Under the pieces are notes generated by a model. That model was not told the origin of the DNA, made no database searches, and saw only the letters and a list, made by a program, of their open reading frames with translations. A stretch of 37,232 bases of DNA from an uncultured Taibaiella sp. (GTDB taxonomy: Bacteria; Bacteroidota; Bacteroidia; Chitinophagales; Chitinophagaceae), in NCBI GenBank assembly GCA_937870855.1, contig CALMWT010000046.1, forward strand, positions 1-37,232, read 5' to 3'. Positions within the stretch are counted from its first letter, which is position 1. Every line of letters begins with the position of its first letter. Shown here piece by piece: positions 1 to 7,160 of this stretch. Both the position numbers and the translations under genes were made by a program.

Positions 1-645
1 GATGTGAACGTAATCTTGCTTGATTATCCAAGTATTACTGCTAAGAGAAAAAGAACAGGTAATTACTTTTTCGCAAAGAAAAACGCAAGCATGGCCTACA
101 TAGATTTTGTGCCGGTAATGGATTCCATAAGAATGTTGCAGGAAGCGAAAATGTTGGGTAATTCGGGAGTGAATTTATTCTTTCACAGCATGGGCAATAT
201 TGTAATGAGGCAAATCATCAAAAAAAGAAAACTTGATTGTTTGAATAGTTCGCAATGGGTAAATAATATCATTCTGAATGCGCCTTGCATTCCGCAGCAC
301 GGACATAAAAAGCTACTTGATCAGATCAACTTTGCGAAGCGCATTTATATTAATTACAATCCTGGAGATTACACGCTCGGCGGCGCTTATCTTATGAGTA
401 AAAGATACCAACTTGGTAAGCAAGTGCAAAAACCACTAAGCGAAAAAACAGTGTATATCAACTTCAACAAATTGGTGGGTGAAGGACACAGTAACTTCTT
501 AGACTTCCATAATCGGAAATCAATTCCGGAAGCTGCAAAAAAACATTACAATAAGCTGCTTCATGGCGAGCGGTTAGATGTAGATGATACGAGTGTTTAC
601 CAGATTAGCGAGCATAAGGGAATAGGCTACGATATTGTTCCGTGA
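1..645 (+). CDS. Alpha/beta-hydrolase (lipase-like), 5' partial
   Basis: The reading frame is open from the first base, so the true start lies before the window; 214 residues are visible. A nucleophile-elbow-like motif, FFHSMGN, follows a hydrophobic strand (VNLFFHSMGNIV), with Phe in place of the usual first Gly of GxSxG, and is followed by an NNIILNAP strand as in DUF900-type and other serine hydrolases. A candidate catalytic His is in GEGHSNFLDFHN near the C-terminus. The substrate cannot be told from sequence; a carboxylesterase or lipase-like role is inferred. Its last 19 bases overlap the 3' end of the convergent histidine kinase. No signal peptide can be judged because the N-terminus is missing. 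Confidence 0.7.
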   Translation, partial: DVNVILLDYPSITAKRKRTGNYFFAKKNASMAYIDFVPVMDSIRMLQEAKMLGNSGVNLFFHSMGNIVMRQIIKKRKLDCLNSSQWVNNIILNAPCIPQHGHKKLLDQINFAKRIYINYNPGDYTLGGAYLMSKRYQLGKQVQKPLSEKTVYINFNKLVGEGHSNFLDFHNRKSIPEAAKKHYNKLLHGERLDVDDTSVYQISEHKGIGYDIVP

Positions 646-2267
646 TGATTTTCTGAGCCTCGAAAATTTCTTTGCGAAAGCGGCAGAATAACTACGAAAG
701 TTGCGCCTTCTCCAGATTGACTTTTTGCGCTGATAGTGCCGTGATGAATATCCACTACTTTTTTGCAAATGGCTAATCCTATTCCCGTTCCTTCGTAATC
801 TGATCTGCTGTGCAAACGCTGAAATATCATGAATATCTTGTCAACGTAGGATTCTTCAAATCCAATTCCATTGTCCTGCACATAGATCTTTACAAAGCGT
901 TCCTGCGCCCAGAACTTTGGGTTGCTCAGCACACAGTATGACGAACCTTTGAGGTATTCCATAGGCAACTGAACACCGGAAATTATTTCAGAATGAATGT
1001 TGACCACGGGAGAATCACCTTCTTTGCGAAACTTAATTGCATTGCTGATAAGGTTCTGAAACAATTGTCCGAGCTGACTTGCATTTGCCTCAATAGAAGG
1101 GAGGTTGTCCACCTTCACCACTGCATTGGCAACCGTTATATTCACTTCAATATCCGACAACACCTGATCTATAATCTGATTAAGATTTACTTTTTCAAAG
1201 ACAATGTCGCTGGCGGAAAGTCTGGAGAAGTCAAGTATATCGTCAATTAGTTGTTGCATGCGCGCTGCGGAATTCACAATCTTTTCAGTGTACACGCGCG
1301 CCTTTTCATTTGGGCCAGTCACCTCTTTTTCGAGCATAGAAGTGAAAGTGAGTATCTTTCTCAGAGGCTCTCTTAAATCGTGCGAGGCAATCGAAGCAAA
1401 TTTTTGCAACTCAATGTTGGAAGCTTCAAGGTCCTGGGTTTTAGAAAGCAATTCCTGCTCTACCTTCTTTTGCTCGGTAACATCCTGAGCAGTTCCTACC
1501 ATCTTTATCACATCGCCGGCATCATTTGTAATAATGCTTCCTTTTGAATGAATAGTGCGCACACTGCCATCTGCAAGAAGAATACGATGATAAAATTCTT
1601 CAAACTTTTTTTCCTGGAAAATCGCTGTGATCGTTTCGTTTACAAAATCTCTGTCTTCAGGGTGCAGCGAGTTTAAGTAATAACCATAGGTAATTGCATC
1701 CGTAGGTTGCTTATGAAATATTTTATAAAGATTGTCCGACCATATTATTTTATCCTCCTTCACATTCCATTGCCAATAACCCATTCGTGCGAGTTGGTGC
1801 GCCTCGTTCAGCATTGCATTCTGCATTTTCAATTCCTCCTCTGCTTTTTTTCGATGCTCTACTTCTGTTTCGAGTTCTTTTGCAGTTTTTAGGCTGAAAG
1901 CACGAGGCAATAATTTGAACAGGAAGAACACGGTTGTCCAACTTACAATGGCCGTTATGAACCTTACTAAAGCACTAAGGCGGTAAACAGGATGCCAGAA
2001 AAGAATAGCATCAATAAGATGTGTGGTGCCGCAAGCCAGTATGAAACTTGCAAACAGAAAATAAATGCGTGTAAAGCGCACATCGTGCCTGCTGGTGATA
2101 TACCGGATGATAACAATGGGAATCGCAAAATATGCGCCCCACACCATAAGATCGCTGAGGATGTAAAGCCAACCCGTAAATTCATCCCAGCCGGTTCCAC
2201 AATGCCAACGTGGTGGAAAGCCTTGTGTATCTACCAGCTTTTTAAAAAAATTGACTACCTGATCCAT
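627..2267 (-). CDS. Membrane histidine kinase with ETR1-like ethylene/copper-binding sensor domain and PAS domain
   Basis: This is a 546-residue sensor kinase. Residues about 33-120 form three hydrophobic helices like those of plant ethylene receptors: Asp39, Tyr46, Ile76, Cys79 and His83 have the same spacing as ETR1 Asp25, Tyr32, Ile62, Cys65 and His69, the residues lining the Cu(I)/ethylene site. A short coiled coil leads to a PAS domain with PAC end (about 155-268), then HisKA with the phospho-acceptor in ASHDLREP (His296), and an HATPase domain with N box (QNLISNAIKF, about 404), DNGIGF (465-470) and GTGIGLAI (493-500). No response regulator is adjacent, so the output is unknown. I chose the ATG at 2267; the frame also extends ten codons to a TTG. 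It follows kdsB on the same strand after about 110 bp. Confidence 0.88.
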   Translation of the reverse strand: MDQVVNFFKKLVDTQGFPPRWHCGTGWDEFTGWLYILSDLMVWGAYFAIPIVIIRYITSRHDVRFTRIYFLFASFILACGTTHLIDAILFWHPVYRLSALVRFITAIVSWTTVFFLFKLLPRAFSLKTAKELETEVEHRKKAEEELKMQNAMLNEAHQLARMGYWQWNVKEDKIIWSDNLYKIFHKQPTDAITYGYYLNSLHPEDRDFVNETITAIFQEKKFEEFYHRILLADGSVRTIHSKGSIITNDAGDVIKMVGTAQDVTEQKKVEQELLSKTQDLEASNIELQKFASIASHDLREPLRKILTFTSMLEKEVTGPNEKARVYTEKIVNSAARMQQLIDDILDFSRLSASDIVFEKVNLNQIIDQVLSDIEVNITVANAVVKVDNLPSIEANASQLGQLFQNLISNAIKFRKEGDSPVVNIHSEIISGVQLPMEYLKGSSYCVLSNPKFWAQERFVKIYVQDNGIGFEESYVDKIFMIFQRLHSRSDYEGTGIGLAICKKVVDIHHGTISAKSQSGEGATFVVILPLSQRNFRGSENHHGTIS

Positions 2268-2380
2268 GAAAGAAAACCGATCCTGTGTAAAGCACAAATT
2301 GCAATAAAGGGTAAAATATGTCTTTTTCCCTCCCCGAAAAAAAGCAAGAAACGAGTGAAACGTAACGCGTTAGAGATCAA

Positions 2381-3124
2381 TCAGTGAGCATCCATTATTT
2401 TCCGTACTTTCTCTACATCTTCCGGCGTGTCTATGCAATGACTTTCAAAATTTGTAACTGCACATTTTATCTTAAAGCCGTTTTCAAGCCAACGCAGTTG
2501 CTCTAACGATTCTGCTTTTTCTAATGAAGAAACAGAAAGTCTGGTAATCTTTTCAAGGACATCAGAACGATAAGCATACATGCCTACATGACGATAATAA
2601 TTGTGATGCAGATGCCATTCTTTTTGATCAATGCTTTTGATATATGGTATCACCATGCGGCTGAAATAAAGCGCTTCCATGTTTGCATTCAATGTCACTT
2701 TTACTTCGCCCATATCAAATAGCGTAGCGTGAGTGTTTACGGGAATAATCAATGTGGCAAGTTCGGTAGTACCATCTTCTAATGTTGCCGCAAGCGTATC
2801 TATCTGCGACGGATCAATAAAAGGCTCATCGCCCTGAATGTTGATGACGTACTGAAAACTATCTCTAAGGTTTTGAAAAGCTTCCCAACAACGATCCGTT
2901 CCGCTCGGATGATCTTCTCTGGTCATCACCGCTTCCCCACCAAAACCTGCGACATGATCGAATATTCTTTCGTCATCGGTTGCAACTATTACCTTGTTCA
3001 ACGATTTACTTTTCGATGCTTGCTCATACACACGTTGTATCATGCTTTTGCCATCAATATCTATCAAAGGCTTTCCGGGAAAACGTGTGGATGCAAAACG
3101 CGCAGGTATTATTCCAACAATCAT
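2381..3124 (-). CDS. kdsB: CMP-Kdo synthetase (3-deoxy-manno-octulosonate cytidylyltransferase), probably acting on Kdo8N
   Basis: KdsB couples CTP to Kdo to give CMP-Kdo, the activated donor for WaaA, in the cytosol. The 247-residue length fits the family. The N-terminal nucleotide-binding signature is IIPARFASTRFPGKPL, followed by VATDDERI, MTREDHPSGTDR and the metal-site region NIQGDEPFI. The start codon overlaps the stop of the upstream kdsC-like gene by four bases (ATGA), so the two are probably translationally coupled. In Shewanella oneidensis the KdsB of a kdnA/kdnB strain prefers the 8-amino sugar. Because kdnA and kdnB are in this cluster I infer the same preference here, but specificity cannot be read from the sequence. 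Confidence 0.95.
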   Translation of the reverse strand: MIVGIIPARFASTRFPGKPLIDIDGKSMIQRVYEQASKSKSLNKVIVATDDERIFDHVAGFGGEAVMTREDHPSGTDRCWEAFQNLRDSFQYVINIQGDEPFIDPSQIDTLAATLEDGTTELATLIIPVNTHATLFDMGEVKVTLNANMEALYFSRMVIPYIKSIDQKEWHLHHNYYRHVGMYAYRSDVLEKITRLSVSSLEKAESLEQLRWLENGFKIKCAVTNFESHCIDTPEDVEKVRKIMDAH

Positions 3125-3828
3125 AAAATATGCTCAGTGATTTTTGCTTCTTTGCTAAGATAAAATCTTGCCTCACTTCTGTTTCGCAATTTCAGATAAC
3201 GCTGGTAGGTTTCAGTGAAATTCATCCGCTCTTCTATCGTCTCTTTATACTTTCCATTTATGCCCATCATCAATTCTACTACTTCGCGCACAGCATTATT
3301 ATTACCATCGCAACCCGTGAGGTAGTCGGCAAGGTTTTGCGCTACTACATAGTCCGTCAACAATGGATTACACGCCCGTTGCACCATAAAACGCACTCCC
3401 GTTCGTGCAGCTACAGAAAAGTCAAGCACATCATCGAATATAAAAGCAATCTCATCGGGCTTTATAGAACAGGTTCTGCAAAGGTGATCGAGTGCTTCGG
3501 GTTTGTATTTTATGCCGCTATAAACTGCATGAAAAGATTCGCGCTTGGCTAATGTGTGTGCAGCCTTATTGTTCTCACCAGAAATGATTACAAAATGCGG
3601 TAATTCACCCGTTCGTAGATAATGATTGAAACGAAGAAGGTTTGTGCCCATTGCATCTACTTCATTGAAAGGACTGCTTCCGTTTTCATCTTTCTGCCCG
3701 TTGTTAAACACTCCGTCCCAGTCAAAAACATAGGCTTTAATCTTTGAAAGTTTCTGTTGCAGTTGCAAAGGTTCGGTTATAAAATTTCCTTTAAAATTTT
3801 CGGAGATATAGAGAATGGTGTCTGACAT
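3121..3828 (-). CDS. kdsC: KdsC-like HAD phosphatase (Kdo-8-phosphate phosphatase)
   Basis: KdsC removes the phosphate of Kdo-8-phosphate to give free Kdo. This 235-residue protein shows the HAD motifs: nucleophile DWDGVFNNG (first Asp about residue 36), motif II VIISGE, a Lys in SGIKYKPEAL, and the metal-binding FDDVLDFSVAA. The stretch NNAVREVVELMM resembles the GGRGAVREV tail of KdsC. It is longer than the usual 170-190 residues, with about 25 extra N-terminal residues and a C-terminal extension rich in charged residues. A YrbI/NeuA-type phosphatase for another nonulosonate is possible, but overlap with kdsB by four bases and the rest of the cluster argue for Kdo-8-P. It lies 29 bp downstream of the broken MNT gene. 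Confidence 0.8.
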   Translation of the reverse strand: MSDTILYISENFKGNFITEPLQLQQKLSKIKAYVFDWDGVFNNGQKDENGSSPFNEVDAMGTNLLRFNHYLRTGELPHFVIISGENNKAAHTLAKRESFHAVYSGIKYKPEALDHLCRTCSIKPDEIAFIFDDVLDFSVAARTGVRFMVQRACNPLLTDYVVAQNLADYLTGCDGNNNAVREVVELMMGINGKYKETIEERMNFTETYQRYLKLRNRSEARFYLSKEAKITEHIL

Positions 3829-3857
3829 AGTTTTTAAAACTTAATCGCGTTGATAAA

Positions 3858-4145
3858 TTATTTTCCCACACGCTGAATGTGATTTGCTAACTCTACATTT
3901 TGTATTGCGCTGTAATCAACAATATCGAAACGATAAGGTAACAAGGTCTCTTCGTTCAACTCCATGCTAATTTGATTGATCAGCTTTCTATTTATGGACT
4001 CGCCAAGCAAAGAAAATATCAACATCACTACCTGTTCTATAATTTCCATTTGCTCTGCTACCGAATACAATAGCTTTCTGAACTGCACTGTGTTTTTCTA
4101 ACACTGCAATAATGCTTTTACATCATTGTCGCTTAAACCCAACAT
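3858..4145 (-). pseudogene. MNT-type minimal nucleotidyltransferase (HI0073-like), broken by two compensating frameshifts
   Basis: Read through the shifts, the gene starts MLGLSDNDVKALLQ, continues in a second frame as VLEKHSAVQKAIVFGSR, keeps the catalytic GSRxxGxxRxGSDxDI signature in that frame, and returns to the first frame for the C-terminal half ending LPYRFDIVDYSAIQNVE. One base is missing near 4103-4106, giving a TAG at 4098-4100; one T too many occurs in the A/T run at 4013-4016. The start codon overlaps the stop of the HEPN-like partner by one base (TAATG). In HEPN/MNT pairs the nucleotidyltransferase is the antitoxin that AMPylates its partner. As written only a product lacking the active site could be made from an internal ATG at 4088. 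Sequence error is a real alternative. Confidence 0.8.
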
Positions 4146-4549
4146 TACTTTAGCTTTAGTTGAAAAGTTGTATGCAGTTCCTGCAGTAAAGGAAAGTAAA
4201 CGGTGGTGATTGCATTGCACACCAGGTTCCCTATTTCTTCATCATACACGAGTACTGTTTTTTTCCGGTCTTCGAGTGCCTGTAGCCAATCGCTGCAATT
4301 ATTAATCAATCCAATTTCAAAAGTCTCATTTATCGCTTCCCATGGTGATCTGATTTCAAGGTGGCCTTCTGCATTGAGATAATCTTTCATCATTTTCCAC
4401 GCCAATTCAAAGCTCATTTCAAAAAAATGAATCAAACCTGCTTTTTGAATGATATCAGCATCGTTAATAACAACCGCCTCTGATAAATGCTTCAAGGCAC
4501 TTTCAAAATTCTGAAATCGTTGTTGCCAGCGAGTGTCTTTGGCGGACAT
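4145..4549 (-). CDS. HEPN-like nucleotidyltransferase substrate-binding protein (HI0074 family)
   Basis: A 134-residue all-helical protein of the HI0074 family (nucleotidyltransferase substrate-binding, related to HEPN). The diagnostic pattern is RWQQRFQNFESAL near the N-terminus, the FFEMSFELAWKMMKDYL helix (about residues 42-58), then INETFEIGLIN and a WLQALEDRKKTVLVYDE segment. These proteins pair with small MNT nucleotidyltransferases; the partner follows with a one-base overlap, but is frameshifted here. No RX4-6H ribonuclease motif of toxic HEPN proteins is seen, as is usual for the HI0074 branch, so toxicity is not assured. It interrupts the Kdo8N cluster between the transaldolase-CBS gene and kdsC, and a terminator hairpin lies just upstream. 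Confidence 0.85.
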   Translation of the reverse strand: MSAKDTRWQQRFQNFESALKHLSEAVVINDADIIQKAGLIHFFEMSFELAWKMMKDYLNAEGHLEIRSPWEAINETFEIGLINNCSDWLQALEDRKKTVLVYDEEIGNLVCNAITTVYFPLLQELHTTFQLKLK

Positions 4550-4599
4550 AAAAAATCGTTTGTTGCTAAGTTAATACTTCCATATCACTGCGCTATTAA

Positions 4600-4633
4600 A
4601 TGAAAAACGCCCTTGCAAGAAGAGCGTTTTCTC
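4600..4633. terminator. Hairpin terminator after the transaldolase-CBS gene
   Basis: A nine-base-pair stem (AACGCCCTT 4606-4614 with AAGAGCGTT 4620-4628, one G-T pair) and a five-base loop. T-runs follow on both strands, the longer one on the minus strand just downstream of the transaldolase-CBS stop. It would end the kdnA-to-transaldolase transcript before the HEPN/MNT, kdsC and kdsB unit. Confidence 0.7.
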
Positions 4634-4652
4634 TATCTACATCAGTTAAGTT

Positions 4653-5666
4653 TTACAAGCTCTCCAAATCCTGAATATCGAGCATTCCTACCGGCTTGTT
4701 GTTCTCAGTAATAAGAATTGTATCAACATTTGTCTTTTTGAACAACAAGTGTGCATCATTCAGCAAAGCATTAGCATCAATGCTGATCGGCGTTTTGTAT
4801 TCCATATCGCCCATTTTCTTGTCAAGAATATGCTCGCCATCATTTTGTAAGAGACGACGAATATCACCATCGGTAAATACACCTTTCAGCGAGCCTTCGC
4901 TATCTACAACCGTTACCGCACCAAAACCATATTCCGTCATTTTGATGATCGCTTCTTTCAAATTCGCATCTGATTTTACCACCGGATTAACACCATTTGC
5001 CGCTTCCTTCACAGTTACAGTCATCAAGCGTGTATCTTGAAGAAACTGTTCTGTGCCTACAGTTGTAAAGTTGTTTTCAGTAAGTCCTTTCAGCACTTTC
5101 AACGGAACTGTGATCGTGTGCACACCGATATTGATTGCATTACGCACATGCTCTGCATGACGCACCGATGAGAACATGATCTTGGTATCGTAACCGTACT
5201 GATAAACAGCATTTACGCATTGCTCTACTAGTGTTAGCGCATCGTGTCCCTGATCTTGCAAACGCCCCACCAGCGGACAAACATAAGTAGCGCCTGCGTG
5301 CATCGCCATATAAGCCTGCTGAAGTGTATAAACTAAATGGACGTTAACCAATAAACCTTCTTTCCGCAAAAGATAACAAGCGCGCGTGCCTTCCAGCGAC
5401 ACGGGAATTTTAAACACTGTGCGTTGCGGATCAAGACCAAGATCGAGTTGTCGCTTAGCTTCTGTCACAACATCTTCAGCGGTTTTTCCAAGCGCTTCTA
5501 TTTGAAGTACCGGCACCATTTTCGACAACTTTACAATTGTCGCATCAATATCCTTAATGCCTTCGCGCTGCATGAACGTAGGCGTAGTAGTAAGACCATT
5601 TAAAAAGCCCAGCTTAAAGCCTTCTTCAATCTCTTTAAGATTGGCCGAATCGAGATATAATTCCAT
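4653..5666 (-). CDS. Transaldolase/fructose-6-phosphate aldolase-like enzyme fused to a KdsD-type CBS pair
   Basis: The 337-residue protein has two parts. Residues 1-215 are a class I aldolase of the FSA/TalC transaldolase branch: YLD with Asp6, the Schiff-base Lys86 in TVFKIPV, Gln55, and Arg135 in GRLQDQG. Residues about 230-337 are two CBS motifs with GVFTDGDIRR (262-271) and VGMLDIQDL, the pattern found at the C-terminus of arabinose-5-phosphate isomerase KdsD/KpsF. The SIS isomerase domain is absent. Usual active-site positions differ: Asn28 of FSA is Thr28, Thr109 is His110, Tyr131 is Leu132. It sits directly downstream of kdsA (40 bp). I infer a role in supplying or controlling arabinose-5-phosphate, but no activity can be proven. 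I chose ATG 5666 (MELYLD, as in FSA); the frame also extends 23 codons upstream. Confidence 0.9.
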   Translation of the reverse strand: MELYLDSANLKEIEEGFKLGFLNGLTTTPTFMQREGIKDIDATIVKLSKMVPVLQIEALGKTAEDVVTEAKRQLDLGLDPQRTVFKIPVSLEGTRACYLLRKEGLLVNVHLVYTLQQAYMAMHAGATYVCPLVGRLQDQGHDALTLVEQCVNAVYQYGYDTKIMFSSVRHAEHVRNAINIGVHTITVPLKVLKGLTENNFTTVGTEQFLQDTRLMTVTVKEAANGVNPVVKSDANLKEAIIKMTEYGFGAVTVVDSEGSLKGVFTDGDIRRLLQNDGEHILDKKMGDMEYKTPISIDANALLNDAHLLFKKTNVDTILITENNKPVGMLDIQDLESL

Positions 5667-5686
5667 AAAACATTTTGAAAACTGAG

Positions 5687-5694
5687 CAAAAGTA
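5687..5694 (-). promoter_or_regulatory. Putative -7 box TACTTTTG upstream of the transaldolase-CBS gene
   Basis: On the minus strand TACTTTTG fits the Bacteroidota TAnnTTTG box and ends 20 bases before the ATG at 5666. The same octamer followed by C lies at nearly the same distance before kdnA. I see no clear -33 TTTG element, so this is only a candidate. Confidence 0.35.
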
Positions 5695-5706
5695 AAAAAC
5701 GAGTTG

Positions 5707-6540
5707 CTACTTTCTGTATTTAACTTCAATCGCATGAAGCTCCAGTATCGGCTTCATAAATTCTTCGAGATCGTAAACACAAAGCTGTGAGGCTGCATCG
5801 CATAATGCTTTTTCAGGCTCAGGATGCGTCTCAATGAAAACGCCATCTACACCGGCGGCCACACCCGTGCGACTTAACACGGGAAGAAATTCTCTTGCTC
5901 CGCCTTTCGAGTCAGCGCTCGGAATTCCGTATTTGCGAATAGAATGTGTAATGTCGAACACAACCGGATAACCCAATTGCCCCAAATGATAAAAACTGCG
6001 CGGATCCACCACAAGATCATTGTAGCCCATCGTATAGCCACGCTCGGTAAGTATGATTTGATCGTTACCTGCATCCACACATTTGCCTACAGGATGCTTC
6101 ATATTTTCCGGTGCAAGAAATTGTCCGTGCTTGATGTTGATGACTTTCCCCGTTGCTGCTGCCGCTTTTAATAATCCAGATTGCATACAGAGATAAGCAG
6201 GTATTTGCAACACATCGCACACTTCTGCCGCAGGTGCAACTTGATCGGGATAATGAATATCGGTAAGCACCGAAAACCCAAATTGCTCTTTGATCTTCGC
6301 CAGCAACTTTATGCCCTTCTCCAAACCCGGACCATCATAATATTTCAGACTGCTGCGGTTGTCCTTAGCAAAAGATGATTTGTAGATGATCTGAATTTTC
6401 AGGCGTTCTCCAACTTCTTTCAGCATTTCTGCTGTTTTCATCATCACCATTTCATCCTCTATCACGCAAGGACCAGAGATAAGAAATAGCTCGTCTGCTC
6501 CGCAACTGATGTTGCCTACTTTTATTTTTTTGTCGCTCAT
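5707..6540 (-). CDS. kdsA: 3-deoxy-8-phosphooctulonate synthase (Kdo-8-phosphate synthase)
   Basis: KdsA condenses phosphoenolpyruvate with D-arabinose-5-phosphate to form Kdo-8-phosphate, the committed step of Kdo synthesis. The 277 residues match the family length. Visible signatures are KSSFAKDNRSS (substrate and phosphate site), NIKHGQFLAP, the TERGYTMGYNDLVVDPR loop and DITHSIRKYG. The N-terminal SGPCVIE carries Cys25 at the position that is a metal ligand in Aquifex-type, metal-dependent KdsA, where E. coli has Asn; further likely ligands are in DITHS (His), FIETHP (Glu) and the following CDA (Asp). So this is probably the metallo-type enzyme. It lies ten bases downstream of the PIN toxin gene and upstream of the transaldolase-CBS gene. 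Confidence 0.96.
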   Translation of the reverse strand: MSDKKIKVGNISCGADELFLISGPCVIEDEMVMMKTAEMLKEVGERLKIQIIYKSSFAKDNRSSLKYYDGPGLEKGIKLLAKIKEQFGFSVLTDIHYPDQVAPAAEVCDVLQIPAYLCMQSGLLKAAAATGKVINIKHGQFLAPENMKHPVGKCVDAGNDQIILTERGYTMGYNDLVVDPRSFYHLGQLGYPVVFDITHSIRKYGIPSADSKGGAREFLPVLSRTGVAAGVDGVFIETHPEPEKALCDAASQLCVYDLEEFMKPILELHAIEVKYRK

Positions 6541-6549
6541 GCTAAAGTG

Positions 6550-6933
6550 TTACTGAATTAAATCTATTTGATACGCCTGAAACTTTTGGTGGGCAGATAG
6601 TACGGTAAAGTTTCCAGTTATAGCTTGTGCAATTATTATTCGATCAAAAGGATCGGTATGATGTTTAGGTAACTTAAGTAATGCTTGCAAATTTTCAAAA
6701 GTGATTGGTAATAATTCGATTTCATTCTCCGCCATGAAATCACTCATCTTCTCGAATTCAGATGCTATTTGCAATTTACCAAGACTAACTTTAATTGCAA
6801 TCTCCCAAAGACTTGCAATACTTAAGAAGCACTTGTTGTTAAGGTCTTGAATAAGGCTTTTTGATTGTTTCGAAAGGTTCTTGTCTCCATTAATGAACCA
6901 AATGAAGACATTAGTATCAAGCAAAAGATCCAT
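6550..6933 (-). CDS. PIN-domain ribonuclease toxin (VapC-like)
   Basis: A 127-residue PIN domain, the usual length for VapC-type toxins. The acidic active-site pattern is visible: LLLDTNVFIWF (Asp at 6), ASLWEIAIK (Glu), and HHTDPFDRIIIAQA (two Asp). Such toxins cleave tRNA or rRNA and are held in check by a partner encoded upstream. Here the start codon overlaps the stop of the DUF2281-like gene by one base (TAATG), the classic toxin-antitoxin arrangement. The pair sits between kdnB and kdsA, on the same strand, ten bases before kdsA. Confidence 0.9.
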   Translation of the reverse strand: MDLLLDTNVFIWFINGDKNLSKQSKSLIQDLNNKCFLSIASLWEIAIKVSLGKLQIASEFEKMSDFMAENEIELLPITFENLQALLKLPKHHTDPFDRIIIAQAITGNFTVLSAHQKFQAYQIDLIQ

Positions 6934-7136
6934 TACATGTAGTCTTTGAAATCCTCTAAGGGCTGATCGAAATCTGAAGACATTTTAAAATAGCCTTTAG
7001 CGCAACCGAATTCACGTGATTTACGCTGCGATTTTTTAGGCTGCTTAGATTTCAAGAACTCAATAAAATCTAAAACCTGTTGTTTCAAATCAGCAGGTAG
7101 CATGGAAAAATCCTTATAAAGCCATAAATCAGACAT
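6933..7136 (-). CDS. DUF2281-type antitoxin partner of the PIN toxin
   Basis: A 67-residue protein with the DUF2281 pattern: an aromatic-rich N-terminus, LPADLKQQVLDFIEFLKSK helix (about 14-32), a basic stretch KKSQRKSREFG, and an acidic C-terminus ending FDQPLEDFKDYM that typically contacts the toxin. It precedes its toxin with a one-base overlap. A TAAATTTG sequence (7141-7148, minus strand) ends only four bases before the ATG; if it is the -7 box the mRNA would be nearly leaderless. Function as antitoxin is inferred from family and position. Confidence 0.85.
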   Translation of the reverse strand: MSDLWLYKDFSMLPADLKQQVLDFIEFLKSKQPKKSQRKSREFGCAKGYFKMSSDFDQPLEDFKDYM

Positions 7137-7160
7137 AAAGCAAATTTACCGATTAAACCA

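Noticed and set aside
627..645. Overlap of convergent genes as a sign of a mis-called end
   Set aside because: Both frames have clear stops and the kinase homology ends well before; a 19-base tail overlap is ordinary.
3858..4145. Programmed frameshifting in the MNT gene
   Set aside because: No slippery heptamer or stimulatory structure is obvious at either site, and two opposite shifts would be required.
5667..5735. Longer N-terminus of the transaldolase-CBS protein
   Set aside because: The extra codons overlap the end of kdsA and the FSA family starts exactly at MELYLD.
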